Below are positions 23,465-31,063 of a stretch of 64,000 bases of DNA, in pieces. Location of the stretch: contig JBFXGM010000008.1 in the NCBI GenBank assembly GCA_050178015.1, positions 62,001-126,000 on the forward strand, given 5' to 3'. A program made the position numbers and the translations under genes. Each line of letters begins with the position of its first letter. Position 1 is the stretch's first letter. Origin of the DNA: Gaoshiqia sp050178015 (lineage in GTDB: Bacteria; Bacteroidota; Bacteroidia; Bacteroidales; Prolixibacteraceae). Below the pieces are notes generated by a model that was not told where the DNA came from, made no database searches, and saw only the letters and a program-made list of their open reading frames with translations.

Positions 23465-25045
23465 ATGACGGGAAAACAAGTTGCAGAAAATAACCGGCAA
23501 ATCAGTATCATGGATACGACGCTCCGGGATGGCGAACAAACCTCGGGCGTTTCATTTACCGATACCGAGAAGTTGAGCGTAGCAAAAGTTCTGCTCGAAG
23601 ATGTGAACGTTGACCGGATTGAAATCGCCTCGGCCCGGGTGTCGGAAGGAGAGTTTCAGGCTGCCCGCCGGATTATGGACTGGGCAGAGGAAAAAGGCCA
23701 CCTGAACCGCATCGAAATCCTGGGTTTTGTGGATGGCAAAATTTCGCTCGACTGGATCAACCGGGCGGGCGGGAAAGTGCTGAACCTGCTTTGTAAAGGA
23801 TCGTACAAACACGTCACCCAGCAGTTGCGCAAAACTCCGGAAGAACATATTGCCGATATACAGAAATCGTTGGATTATGCCGCAGAACTGGGCATTGCCG
23901 TAAATGTTTATCTTGAAGACTGGTCGAACGGGATGCGGAACTCACGCGATTACGTTCATTTTATGGTTTCAAACCTGAAGGGAATGGGCGTGAAACGCAT
24001 CATGCTGCCCGATACGCTGGGCATTCTCGACCCGGACGAAACCTACGATTTCTGCAAGGAAATGATTGACGCCTATCCAGGCGTTTTATTCGATTTTCAC
24101 GCGCACAACGATTACGACTTGGCCATCGCCAATGTTTTTCATGCCATCAAGGCAGGGGTTGGTTGTGTGCATACCACCGTGAACGGATTGGGCGAACGGG
24201 CAGGGAATGCGCCGCTGTCGAGCGTGATTGCCACCGTGAAAGACCACCTTCACCTGAAAACACATGTGAACGAAAACATGCTGAACCGGGTGTCGAAAAT
24301 TGTGGAAAGCTTTTCGGGCATCCGCATCCCGACAAACAAACCGCTGATCGGCGAATTTGTGTTTACCCAGTGCAGCGGTGTCCATGCTGATGGCGACAAC
24401 AAAAACAACCTGTATTTTAACGATCTGTTGCCCGAACGCTTTGGCCGCACACGCACCTACGCCCTGGGTAAAACTTCGGGGAAGGCCAACATCAAAGCCA
24501 ATCTGGAAGATCTGGGTATTGAGCTGTCGCCCGAAGCGCTGAAAATGGTGACCACCCGTATCATTGAATTGGGCGACCGCAAAGAAACGGTGACTGCCGA
24601 GGATTTGCCCTACATTGTGGCCGATGTGCTCCAGGAAAGCATCGAGCAAAAGATCAGCATCAACAATTTTGCCCTCACCCATGCCATGGGGCTCAAGCCG
24701 TCGGCTATGGTGAGCATCAATATTGAAGGGCGGAACTACGAAGCCTCAGCTTCCGGCGACGGGCAGTATGACGCGTTTGTGAATGCCGTGAAGAGCATTT
24801 ACAAACGACTGAAAAAGCCCTTTCCCAAATTGCTGGATTATTCGGTCACCATCCCTCCGGGTGGGAAGACCGACGCGCTGGTTGAAACGGTCATCATCTG
24901 GGAACTCGATCGGGAATTCAAAACCCGCGGGCTCGATCCCGACCAGACTGCCGCGGCCATTAAGGCTACGGTGCGTATGCTCAATTTGCTCGAACACAAA
25001 ACCGGCATCGAAACCGATCCCGGGAACCGAAAGGTTGAGAATTGA
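23465..25045 (+). CDS. cimA: Second isopropylmalate-synthase-family enzyme, probably citramalate synthase
   Basis: 526 residues with the same architecture as LeuA: an HMGL-like barrel beginning MDTTLRDGEQTSGVSFTDTE, metal ligands in FDFHAHNDYDLAIANVF and NGLGERAGNAPLSSV, and a C-terminal allosteric domain (about 390-520; SASGDGQYDAFVNAVKSIY). It differs clearly from the neighbouring LeuA. Bacteroidota commonly carry such a paralogue between leuD and leuB, and I infer citramalate synthase: condensation of pyruvate and acetyl-CoA as a threonine-independent route to 2-oxobutyrate for isoleucine. LeuCD and LeuB would serve the following steps. A true second LeuA or another claisen condensation remains possible. 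Confidence 0.72.
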   Translation: MTGKQVAENNRQISIMDTTLRDGEQTSGVSFTDTEKLSVAKVLLEDVNVDRIEIASARVSEGEFQAARRIMDWAEEKGHLNRIEILGFVDGKISLDWINRAGGKVLNLLCKGSYKHVTQQLRKTPEEHIADIQKSLDYAAELGIAVNVYLEDWSNGMRNSRDYVHFMVSNLKGMGVKRIMLPDTLGILDPDETYDFCKEMIDAYPGVLFDFHAHNDYDLAIANVFHAIKAGVGCVHTTVNGLGERAGNAPLSSVIATVKDHLHLKTHVNENMLNRVSKIVESFSGIRIPTNKPLIGEFVFTQCSGVHADGDNKNNLYFNDLLPERFGRTRTYALGKTSGKANIKANLEDLGIELSPEALKMVTTRIIELGDRKETVTAEDLPYIVADVLQESIEQKISINNFALTHAMGLKPSAMVSINIEGRNYEASASGDGQYDAFVNAVKSIYKRLKKPFPKLLDYSVTIPPGGKTDALVETVIIWELDREFKTRGLDPDQTAAAIKATVRMLNLLEHKTGIETDPGNRKVEN

Positions 25046-25057
25046 TGATGGGGAATT

Positions 25058-25137
25058 GGTCATTGGTCATTGATGGTCATTCAAAGTCATTAGTAGTCAT
25101 TTTGGACAACTTGAAACTCGAAACTTGAAATTCAAAA
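25058..25137 (+). repeat. Low-complexity intergenic repeats before leuB
   Basis: GGTCATT or AGTCATT starts at 25058, 25065, 25075, 25085 and 25095, the last four at exact 10-bp steps. This is followed by GAAACTC/GAAACTT/GAAATTC at about 7-bp steps. No coding or hairpin potential was seen. Such simple decayed repeats flank other genes in the window. Confidence 0.65.
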
Positions 25138-25152
25138 CACGTAACGCATAGT

Positions 25153-26217
25153 ATGAAACTGAAATTAGCTGTTCTTCCCGGCGACGGGATCGGTCCTGAA
25201 ATTGTGGAGCAGGCCATGAAATCGGTAAAAGCAATTGCCGCCAAGTTTAACCACGAACTGGAATACGAATATGCCCTCACGGGCGCAACGGCCATCGACC
25301 AGGTGGGCGAACCTTATCCCGATCAAACGCACGAGCTGTGCATGCAGTCGGATGCCGTACTTTTCGGCGCCATTGGCGACCCAAAGTTCGACAATAACCC
25401 GAAAGCAACAGTGCGTCCCGAGCAAGGGCTGTTGCTGATGCGCAAAAAGCTGGGCTTGTATGCCAACATCCGTCCGGTGGAAACCTTTGAGTCGTTGCTG
25501 CACAAATCCCCGCTTCGCCGCGAGTTGGTTGAAGGCGCAGATTTTGTCGCCATCCGCGAGCTCACAGGGGGTATTTATTTTGGTGAAAAAGGTCGTAAAG
25601 ATGATGGAAACACCGCTTTCGATACCTGTACCTATACCCGCGCCGAAGTGGAACGCATCCTGAAACTGGGATACGAATTTGCCCTGAAGCGTAATAAAAA
25701 ACTGACAGTGGTAGATAAAGCCAACGTGCTGGAAAGCTCTCGCCTGTGGCGCGAAGTGGCCCAGGAAATGGCCCCCAACTACCCGGATGTGACCACCGAA
25801 TACATGTTTGTGGACAATGCAGCCATGCAAATCATTCAGTGGCCTAAAAACTTCGACGTGATGGTGACCGAAAACATGTTCGGTGATATCCTGACCGACG
25901 AAGCCAGTGTGATTACCGGTTCGCTGGGCTTGCTGCCTTCAGCTTCCATCGGAATCCACACGTCGGTGTTCGAGCCCATTCACGGTTCGTACCCGCAGGC
26001 CGCCGGAAAAGACATTGCCAACCCGATTGCCACCATCCTCTCGGCTGCCATGATGTTCGAATACGCTTTCAACCTGATGGAAGAGGGCAAACTCATCCGC
26101 GACGCGGTAGCTGCTTCGATGGCTGCCGGTGTGGTAACTGTGGATATTGCCGAAGGCACATCATACAAAACTTCGGAAGTGGGCGACTGGATTGCCGACT
26201 GGATTGCCAACGCTTAA
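25153..26217 (+). CDS. leuB: 3-isopropylmalate dehydrogenase
   Basis: NAD+-dependent oxidative decarboxylation of 3-isopropylmalate to 2-oxoisocaproate, last specific step of leucine synthesis; also acts on methylmalate in the citramalate route. 354 residues, typical. Motifs: LAVLPGDGIGPEIV at the start, VRPEQGLLLMRKKLGLYANI (substrate arginines), the catalytic tyrosine/lysine region ELTGGIYFG, MVTENMFGDILTDEAS (metal-binding Asp) and EPIHGSYPQAAGKDIANP (NAD-binding). Followed by a strong hairpin terminator. Confidence 0.97.
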   Translation: MKLKLAVLPGDGIGPEIVEQAMKSVKAIAAKFNHELEYEYALTGATAIDQVGEPYPDQTHELCMQSDAVLFGAIGDPKFDNNPKATVRPEQGLLLMRKKLGLYANIRPVETFESLLHKSPLRRELVEGADFVAIRELTGGIYFGEKGRKDDGNTAFDTCTYTRAEVERILKLGYEFALKRNKKLTVVDKANVLESSRLWREVAQEMAPNYPDVTTEYMFVDNAAMQIIQWPKNFDVMVTENMFGDILTDEASVITGSLGLLPSASIGIHTSVFEPIHGSYPQAAGKDIANPIATILSAAMMFEYAFNLMEEGKLIRDAVAASMAAGVVTVDIAEGTSYKTSEVGDWIADWIANA

Positions 26218-26240
26218 GCGATTATCGTTTAGATAAAAAA

Positions 26241-26294
26241 AAGGTTGTTTCAGAAGTCATAGCAAAAGACTTTCGGAACAACCTTCATATTTTT
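26241..26294 (+). terminator. Terminator of leuB
   Basis: An 18-bp stem (26241-26258 with 26268-26285, one mismatch, arms starting AAGGTTGTTTC) is followed by a short T-rich run (26290-26294). Confidence 0.8.
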
Positions 26295-26339
26295 GGGGTG
26301 TATTTATTTTAATCATGAAAATCAAAAAATAGAAATATC

Positions 26340-26753
26340 ATGGGAAAAAAGATGCTTGGTCCGAAAACCAATGAGTTTATGGAGAATGTGTGGTTGCTGG
26401 TGTTGCGTGCCGGGGCAGGCGCGTTTATGATGACACATGGCGTACCGAAGTTGCAGAAATTGCTGGCCGGTGATTTGGCCTTTGCCGATCCGTTTGGGAT
26501 TGGCTCTACGCCATCGCTCATCCTGGCCGTGTTTGCCGAGGTGTTCTGCTCGGCTTTGGTGGTGCTGGGCATCGCCACCCGCTTGGCCACCCTTCCGCTG
26601 ATCGTTACCATGAGCGTGGCTGCCTTCATGATCCATGCCAACGATCCGTTTGCCCGGAAGGAAATGGCCTTTCTCTACCTGCTCATCTTTATCACCATCC
26701 TGGTATATGGCAGCGGCAAATTTGCTTTGGGAAATGTCATCCGGGGAAAATAA
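26340..26753 (+). CDS. DoxX-family membrane protein
   Basis: 137 residues with four hydrophobic segments (about 17-37, 60-80, 84-104 and 110-130), the DoxX layout. The first contains VLRAGAGAFMMTHGVPKL, where the RxxxGxxMxxHGxPKL pattern is typical. Family members are small quinol-oxidase-associated or redox-stress membrane proteins of poorly defined function. The gene is monocistronic, starting 46 bases past the leuB terminator, and is followed by the AT-rich 21-bp array. Confidence 0.88.
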   Translation: MGKKMLGPKTNEFMENVWLLVLRAGAGAFMMTHGVPKLQKLLAGDLAFADPFGIGSTPSLILAVFAEVFCSALVVLGIATRLATLPLIVTMSVAAFMIHANDPFARKEMAFLYLLIFITILVYGSGKFALGNVIRGK

Positions 26754-26792
26754 CCCGGCGCATGCGCGACGCTAATGGCGGCTTTGTTAGCT

Positions 26793-27013
26793 AAAATTAT
26801 TTATAAAAAAGCAATAAATATTCAATAATGAGTATTTATTGCTCTTTTGTTTGTATTTACTAATCAAAATAATTTATAAAATACTAATAATCGGGTAAAA
26901 AATACTAATAATCGGGTAGAAAATACAAGTGAAGATTTAGTAAATACTTGTTATATAGCTATTATTAATTGGTATTGTGTATAAAATAGTTAAATTTGAG
27001 TAATAAATAACCA
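26793..27013. repeat. Degenerate tandem array 2, exact 21-bp period
   Basis: About eleven consecutive 21-bp units without indels. The element (A/T)AAATA begins at 26815, 26878, 26899, 26920, 26941, 26983 and 27004, all in the same 21-bp register. Two adjacent units are almost identical (ATACTAATAATCGGGT at 26881-26896 and 26902-26917); the others diverge strongly. A perfect 11-bp inverted repeat, AGCAATAAATA (26810-26820) with TATTTATTGCT (26833-26843), lies at the left. The array occupies most of the gap ahead of the HTH gene. Confidence 0.82.
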
Positions 27014-27065
27014 TTCCTGCCTGTTTTCAATCTATTTACAGGCAGGGCCAATATCGATTTCAATC

Positions 27066-27392
27066 ATGGAAAAACTACCCGTAATGCAGTTGGTTAACCG
27101 GGAGATGAAGCGGAAAAAGCTCAATCCTGCTGACATTTCCAAAAGTCTTGGGTTGAGCTATACGGCAGCACACCGCATGTTTTTGCGGCCTACCATTCAG
27201 GTGCAGCGTTTGGCCGAACTGTCGGAATTGCTGGGCTATAATTTTTTTCGGGAACTGGCCGAGAAGCTGCCCTATGATGAACCGGAAGTTGGCGACCATC
27301 CGGAAACCAATGCCCTGAAGGAGCGGATCAAAGAGCTTGAAATCGAGAACCGGACCCTCAAGGAAATGGTTGGAAAGATGATGGGCCATTGA
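27066..27392 (+). CDS. Small HTH DNA-binding protein with C-terminal coiled coil
   Basis: 108 residues. The N-terminal region (about 8-66) has a lambda-repressor/XRE-like helix-turn-helix: NPADISKSLGLSYTAAHRMF, then IQVQRLAELSELLGYNFFRE. The C-terminal part (about 82-106) is a charged coiled coil (LKERIKELEIENRTLKEMV), probably for dimerisation. No partner toxin or phage gene is adjacent. It is preceded by the 21-bp array, which might carry its binding sites; that is conjecture. It converges on dacB with only 12 bases between the stops and no terminator between. Confidence 0.8.
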   Translation: MEKLPVMQLVNREMKRKKLNPADISKSLGLSYTAAHRMFLRPTIQVQRLAELSELLGYNFFRELAEKLPYDEPEVGDHPETNALKERIKELEIENRTLKEMVGKMMGH

Positions 27393-27404
27393 ATGGTGCC
27401 ATCG

Positions 27405-28871
27405 CTACCTGTTGGCCAGTTCGGCCAGTAGTTCTTCGATGGCCTGGATAGCCTGTCGTTGGGTACACGAGAAGTTGTTCACGAAAACGGCAAACAGCAG
27501 TTCACGCCCCGTGATGGTTGTCAGTTGTCCGGCAAAACAACGCACGCGGGTCATGCTCCCGCTTTTGGCCAGCAGCGTGTTCCGGGGAAACAATTCCGGG
27601 CGAAAGTACCACAAAGTTCCGTTGGGCACCGTTGGCAGCGACTGAAACAAATAGCTCCCCGCAGCGCTTTCTGTTTTCATGTAGTGCAGCACCTGTACCA
27701 TTTGTTCGGCGGTCATGGCGTTGAAGTGCGACAGTCCGCTGCCATCGGCCAGATACAGTCCGTGCGTGTCGATTCCCTTTTCTTTCCAGAAATAAGTTAC
27801 TACCTCGATTCCTTCCTTCGTACTTCCCTGACCGGTTTTCAGGTATGCCAGATGTTTTAGCAAATGTTCGGCAAACAGGTTCACACTCTCGTGGTTCGTC
27901 ACGCTGACAATGTCGGAAAGGGGCGGGGAAACGGTTTTTGTAATCACCTTCAATCTTTCTTCTTCCTTAGTTTCTGCCTTCAACTTCACATCCACTTCTC
28001 CTCTTACCTGAATGCCTGCCTCCGTCAGCTTATTTTTTAGTTGCCAGCCCAGCAAATAAGGAGGATTAGGGATGGAGGCCTTTACCACAAAATCGGCCTT
28101 GCCTTTTGGGATGGTTCCGCGGATGGTTCGCTGGTTGGTCATCGGACCACCAAATACATAAGCCTGGTCGCGCGGGTCGTCGGCTGAAAGTACACGATTG
28201 TCGAGTTCCAGCCCGGGGATATGGGGCTTGGTTGACAGAAATTTTGTGGTCTTTCCTGCGGTGGCCGGAGATGAGAGGTGGATTTCATATAGATTGTCGT
28301 ACACCGAAAGCCCGCAAGGGCCGGCCCCGTAATAGTTTCCCAGGTCTTCCCAAATCCAGGTGTTCGGGATGAATTGGTCGTCATAGATGGAAGCATCGGC
28401 CACCAATTTGCCGGTGATGTGCCGGACGTTTAAGTCTTTCAGTGCCTTCACCCAAGTGTCCTGAAAATGTTTTTTCAGGTAGTGTTCCTTAAAGTACATC
28501 GAGCCCAATGCCGGATCGCCGCCGCCCAGGATGTGGAGATCGCCAAACAGGGTGTCGTTTTGCAGGTAGCCGCTGTAAGCCAGCCGGGTTTCAAACCGAT
28601 AATCAGGGCCGAGCAGTTCGAGCGCCGCTGCGGTGGTCGGCAGTTTCAGTGTGGAGGCTGGCACCAGGCTCACTTGCGGAGTGGATTGAAGGACCACTTC
28701 ACCCGTTTTGGCATCCTGCACGTACAGGGCAATGCTGGCATGTTCCAAAATTTCCTGATTGGCCCAGCGGCTGAAAAAGTGGGACAAGGGCATTTTCCCC
28801 TGTGCTTTTCCGCTCACAAAGCAAGCGATAAAAAAACAGGTTAATACCCAATGTTTTAAGGGCTGATTCAT
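27405..28871 (-). CDS. dacB: D-alanyl-D-alanine carboxypeptidase/endopeptidase (PBP4 type)
   Basis: A 488-residue periplasmic class C penicillin-binding protein that trims peptidoglycan cross-links. I take the ATG at 28871, giving a signal peptide (MNQPLKHWVLTCFFIACFVS). The three active-site motifs are visible: SxxK in PASTLKLPTTAAALELLG (Ser about 73), SxN in NHESVNLFAEHLL, and KTG as KSG in LLAKSGSMTRVRCFAG. GGGDPALGSMYF and ADGSGLSHFN are further family landmarks. Length agrees with PBP4 proteins (about 480). Divergent from the DUF190 gene. Confidence 0.93.
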   Translation of the reverse strand: MNQPLKHWVLTCFFIACFVSGKAQGKMPLSHFFSRWANQEILEHASIALYVQDAKTGEVVLQSTPQVSLVPASTLKLPTTAAALELLGPDYRFETRLAYSGYLQNDTLFGDLHILGGGDPALGSMYFKEHYLKKHFQDTWVKALKDLNVRHITGKLVADASIYDDQFIPNTWIWEDLGNYYGAGPCGLSVYDNLYEIHLSSPATAGKTTKFLSTKPHIPGLELDNRVLSADDPRDQAYVFGGPMTNQRTIRGTIPKGKADFVVKASIPNPPYLLGWQLKNKLTEAGIQVRGEVDVKLKAETKEEERLKVITKTVSPPLSDIVSVTNHESVNLFAEHLLKHLAYLKTGQGSTKEGIEVVTYFWKEKGIDTHGLYLADGSGLSHFNAMTAEQMVQVLHYMKTESAAGSYLFQSLPTVPNGTLWYFRPELFPRNTLLAKSGSMTRVRCFAGQLTTITGRELLFAVFVNNFSCTQRQAIQAIEELLAELANR

Positions 28872-29135
28872 ATACTGCGACCAGTTTATAGTTGTAAATT
28901 TGGTGGTCAAGGTATTGATTTCAGTGCAATTTTAAAAGGCCATGTTCAAAACAACGATTGCTGTTTTCGGGAATAGTGCCTGGTGCAGGTTTTAATAGCG
29001 CGCGAAATATTTGTAGCGGAAAGGTAACAATTTGTTTAAATTCTGGTTAACACGAATGTGAGGCCGATTTCCGTTTGTCCGAAATAGCGTAACTTGACGG
29101 ATTTAGAAAATACACTTTTTAAAAATAGAAAAGCG

Positions 29136-29501
29136 ATGAAAGGAAAAGCAAGTGTTTTGAAAATTTATATCTCAGAATTGGATAAGATTGATTCGGCGCA
29201 ACTGTTCGAAGAGATTGTCAAAGAAGCCCGGGGATTTGGGCTGGCAGGGGCAACGGTTTACCGGGGCGTGTTATCGTTTGGGGCCAGTCACTCGGTGCAA
29301 ACCGACAAAGCTTTTTACCAGCCGGAGCACTTACCGGTCATTATTGAAATTGTGGATGCGGAGGAGTCCATCCGCCGGTTTGCGGAACGGGTCCATGAGC
29401 TGATCGACCTCTCGCAAAAGGGGGCATTGGTGACCATTCATCCGGTTGAGGTGGTGGAGTACAAGCCGGGAGATAAGTACAACGAGTTTGGTTCATTTTA
29501 G
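29136..29501 (+). CDS. DUF190 family protein
   Basis: About 121 residues from the ATG at 29136; a TTG 14 codons earlier is less likely. Ferredoxin-like alpha/beta fold of the DUF190 family (PF02641), with ISELDKIDSAQLFEEIVKEA, GLAGATVYRGVLSFG (the conserved GlxGaTVyRGi motif) and LPVIIEIVDAEESI. DUF190 proteins are often beside the fluoride channel gene crcB or nitrogen-PII-like proteins, but neither is present here. Function unknown; possibly a PII-like allosteric sensor. Confidence 0.87.
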   Translation: MKGKASVLKIYISELDKIDSAQLFEEIVKEARGFGLAGATVYRGVLSFGASHSVQTDKAFYQPEHLPVIIEIVDAEESIRRFAERVHELIDLSQKGALVTIHPVEVVEYKPGDKYNEFGSF

Positions 29502-29568
29502 GCCGCAAACCGGGTTAAATTTAGGTTATGGCTTTTTTTAAAAACCGGCTATAATCCTGCGGATTTAT

Positions 29569-29576
29569 TATCTTTG
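29569..29576 (+). promoter_or_regulatory. -7 promoter box of eno
   Basis: TATCTTTG matches TAnnTTTG exactly, 76 bases upstream of the eno start codon. No good -33 TTTG was found at the expected distance. Confidence 0.5.
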
Positions 29577-29651
29577 TTGCGGCTTTTCTGAAAGCTATTA
29601 TCAATCAGAATTTTAAGGTAATATATTAAGTTTAATTCAAAACCATAAATC

Positions 29652-30953
29652 ATGTTAATTCGTAACGTAGTTGGTAGAGAAATTCTTGACTCACGTGGTA
29701 ATCCCACAGTAGAAGTTGAAATTACACTGGAGTGTGGCGCAATTGGTTTGGCCGCTGTTCCATCCGGTGCTTCAACAGGTGAAAACGAAGCGCTTGAATT
29801 GCGTGACGGCGACAAAGGTCGTTACCTGGGTAAAGGTGTTTTGAAAGCCGTTGAAAACGTAAACACAGTAATTGCCAAAGAAATCATTGGCATGGACGCT
29901 TCTGAGCAGGTAGCCCTCGATAAAAAATTGCTTGCTCTTGACGGAACAAAAACCAAATCAAAATTGGGTGCCAACGCTATGTTGGGTGTTTCTTTGGCTG
30001 TTGCCAAAGCTGCTGCAGATGCACTGGGTTTGCCATTGTACCGCTACATCGGTGGCACAAACGCCAAAACGTTGCCTGTTCCGATGATGAATATCATCAA
30101 CGGTGGTTCTCACTCTGATGCTCCTATCGCTTTCCAGGAATTCATGATTCGCCCGATTGGCGCTCCTTCGTTCCGCGAAGGTCTGCGTATGGGTGCTGAG
30201 GTTTTCCACAGCTTGAAAAAAGTATTGCACAAACGTGGTTTGAGCACTGCTGTGGGTGACGAAGGTGGTTTTGCCCCTGCTTTGGATGGAACAGAAGATG
30301 CCTTGAACTCAATCATCGAAGCCATCAAAAACGCCGGTTACAAACCAGGTCGTAAAGAAGATGGCGGCGATGTGTCGATCGCATTGGACTGCGCTGCTTC
30401 TGAATTCTACGAAGACGGGATTTACGATTATACCAAATTTGAAGGCGCTAACGGTGCTAAACGTACCCGCGAAGAACAAGTTGCTTACCTGGCTGAATTG
30501 GTTGAAAAGTTCCCGATTGACTCCATCGAAGATGGTTGCCACGAAGGTGACTGGGATGGCTGGGTAAAACTGAACGCCGCTATCGGCGACAAATGCCAGC
30601 TGGTTGGCGACGACCTGTTCGTAACCAACGTAGAATACCTGAAAAAAGGTATCGAACTGGGCGCTGCCAACTCAATCCTGATCAAAGTGAACCAAATCGG
30701 TACACTGACCGAAACACTGGATGCTATCGAAATGGCACACCGCGCCGGTTATACTTCAGTAACTTCTCACCGTTCGGGCGAAACTGAAGATTCAACCATC
30801 GCCGACATTGCCGTGGCTACCAACTCAGGCCAGATCAAAACCGGTTCATTGAGCCGCTCTGACAGGATGGCTAAATACAACCAACTGCTCCGCATCGAAG
30901 AGCAACTGGGCGAAGCTGCCATCTACGGTTACAAAAAAGTATATAAGAAGTAA
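29652..30953 (+). CDS. eno: Enolase
   Basis: Interconverts 2-phosphoglycerate and phosphoenolpyruvate in glycolysis; Mg2+-dependent cytoplasmic enzyme. 433 residues, standard length. Landmarks: GREILDSRGNPTVEVEITL at the N-terminus, the mobile loop VPSGASTGENEALELRDGD, IKVNQIGTLTETLDAI with the catalytic lysine, and SHRSGETEDSTIADIAVAT followed by GQIKTGSLSRSDR. Strong -7 box upstream and terminator downstream indicate a monocistronic housekeeping gene. Confidence 0.98.
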   Translation: MLIRNVVGREILDSRGNPTVEVEITLECGAIGLAAVPSGASTGENEALELRDGDKGRYLGKGVLKAVENVNTVIAKEIIGMDASEQVALDKKLLALDGTKTKSKLGANAMLGVSLAVAKAAADALGLPLYRYIGGTNAKTLPVPMMNIINGGSHSDAPIAFQEFMIRPIGAPSFREGLRMGAEVFHSLKKVLHKRGLSTAVGDEGGFAPALDGTEDALNSIIEAIKNAGYKPGRKEDGGDVSIALDCAASEFYEDGIYDYTKFEGANGAKRTREEQVAYLAELVEKFPIDSIEDGCHEGDWDGWVKLNAAIGDKCQLVGDDLFVTNVEYLKKGIELGAANSILIKVNQIGTLTETLDAIEMAHRAGYTSVTSHRSGETEDSTIADIAVATNSGQIKTGSLSRSDRMAKYNQLLRIEEQLGEAAIYGYKKVYKK

Positions 30954-30972
30954 TTCTGAATACCAGATACTC

Positions 30973-31005
30973 AAAGGCCGCTCTCCGAAAGGAAAGCGGC
31001 CTTTT
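30973..31005 (+). terminator. Terminator of eno
   Basis: AAAGGCCGCT (30973-30982) pairs with AGCGGCCTTT (30994-31003), 10 bp, followed by a T-run. Confidence 0.9.
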
Positions 31006-31063
31006 TCGTGTTTAATATCCGCTTTTTAGTGAGGGTTTGACTCCAAGTCAAGCTCTCCTGCTT

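Noticed and set aside
26793..27013. CRISPR array
   Set aside because: The 21-bp units are contiguous and degenerate; there are no conserved repeats separated by unique spacers, and no cas genes are in the window. The same holds for the arrays at 8278 and 63481.
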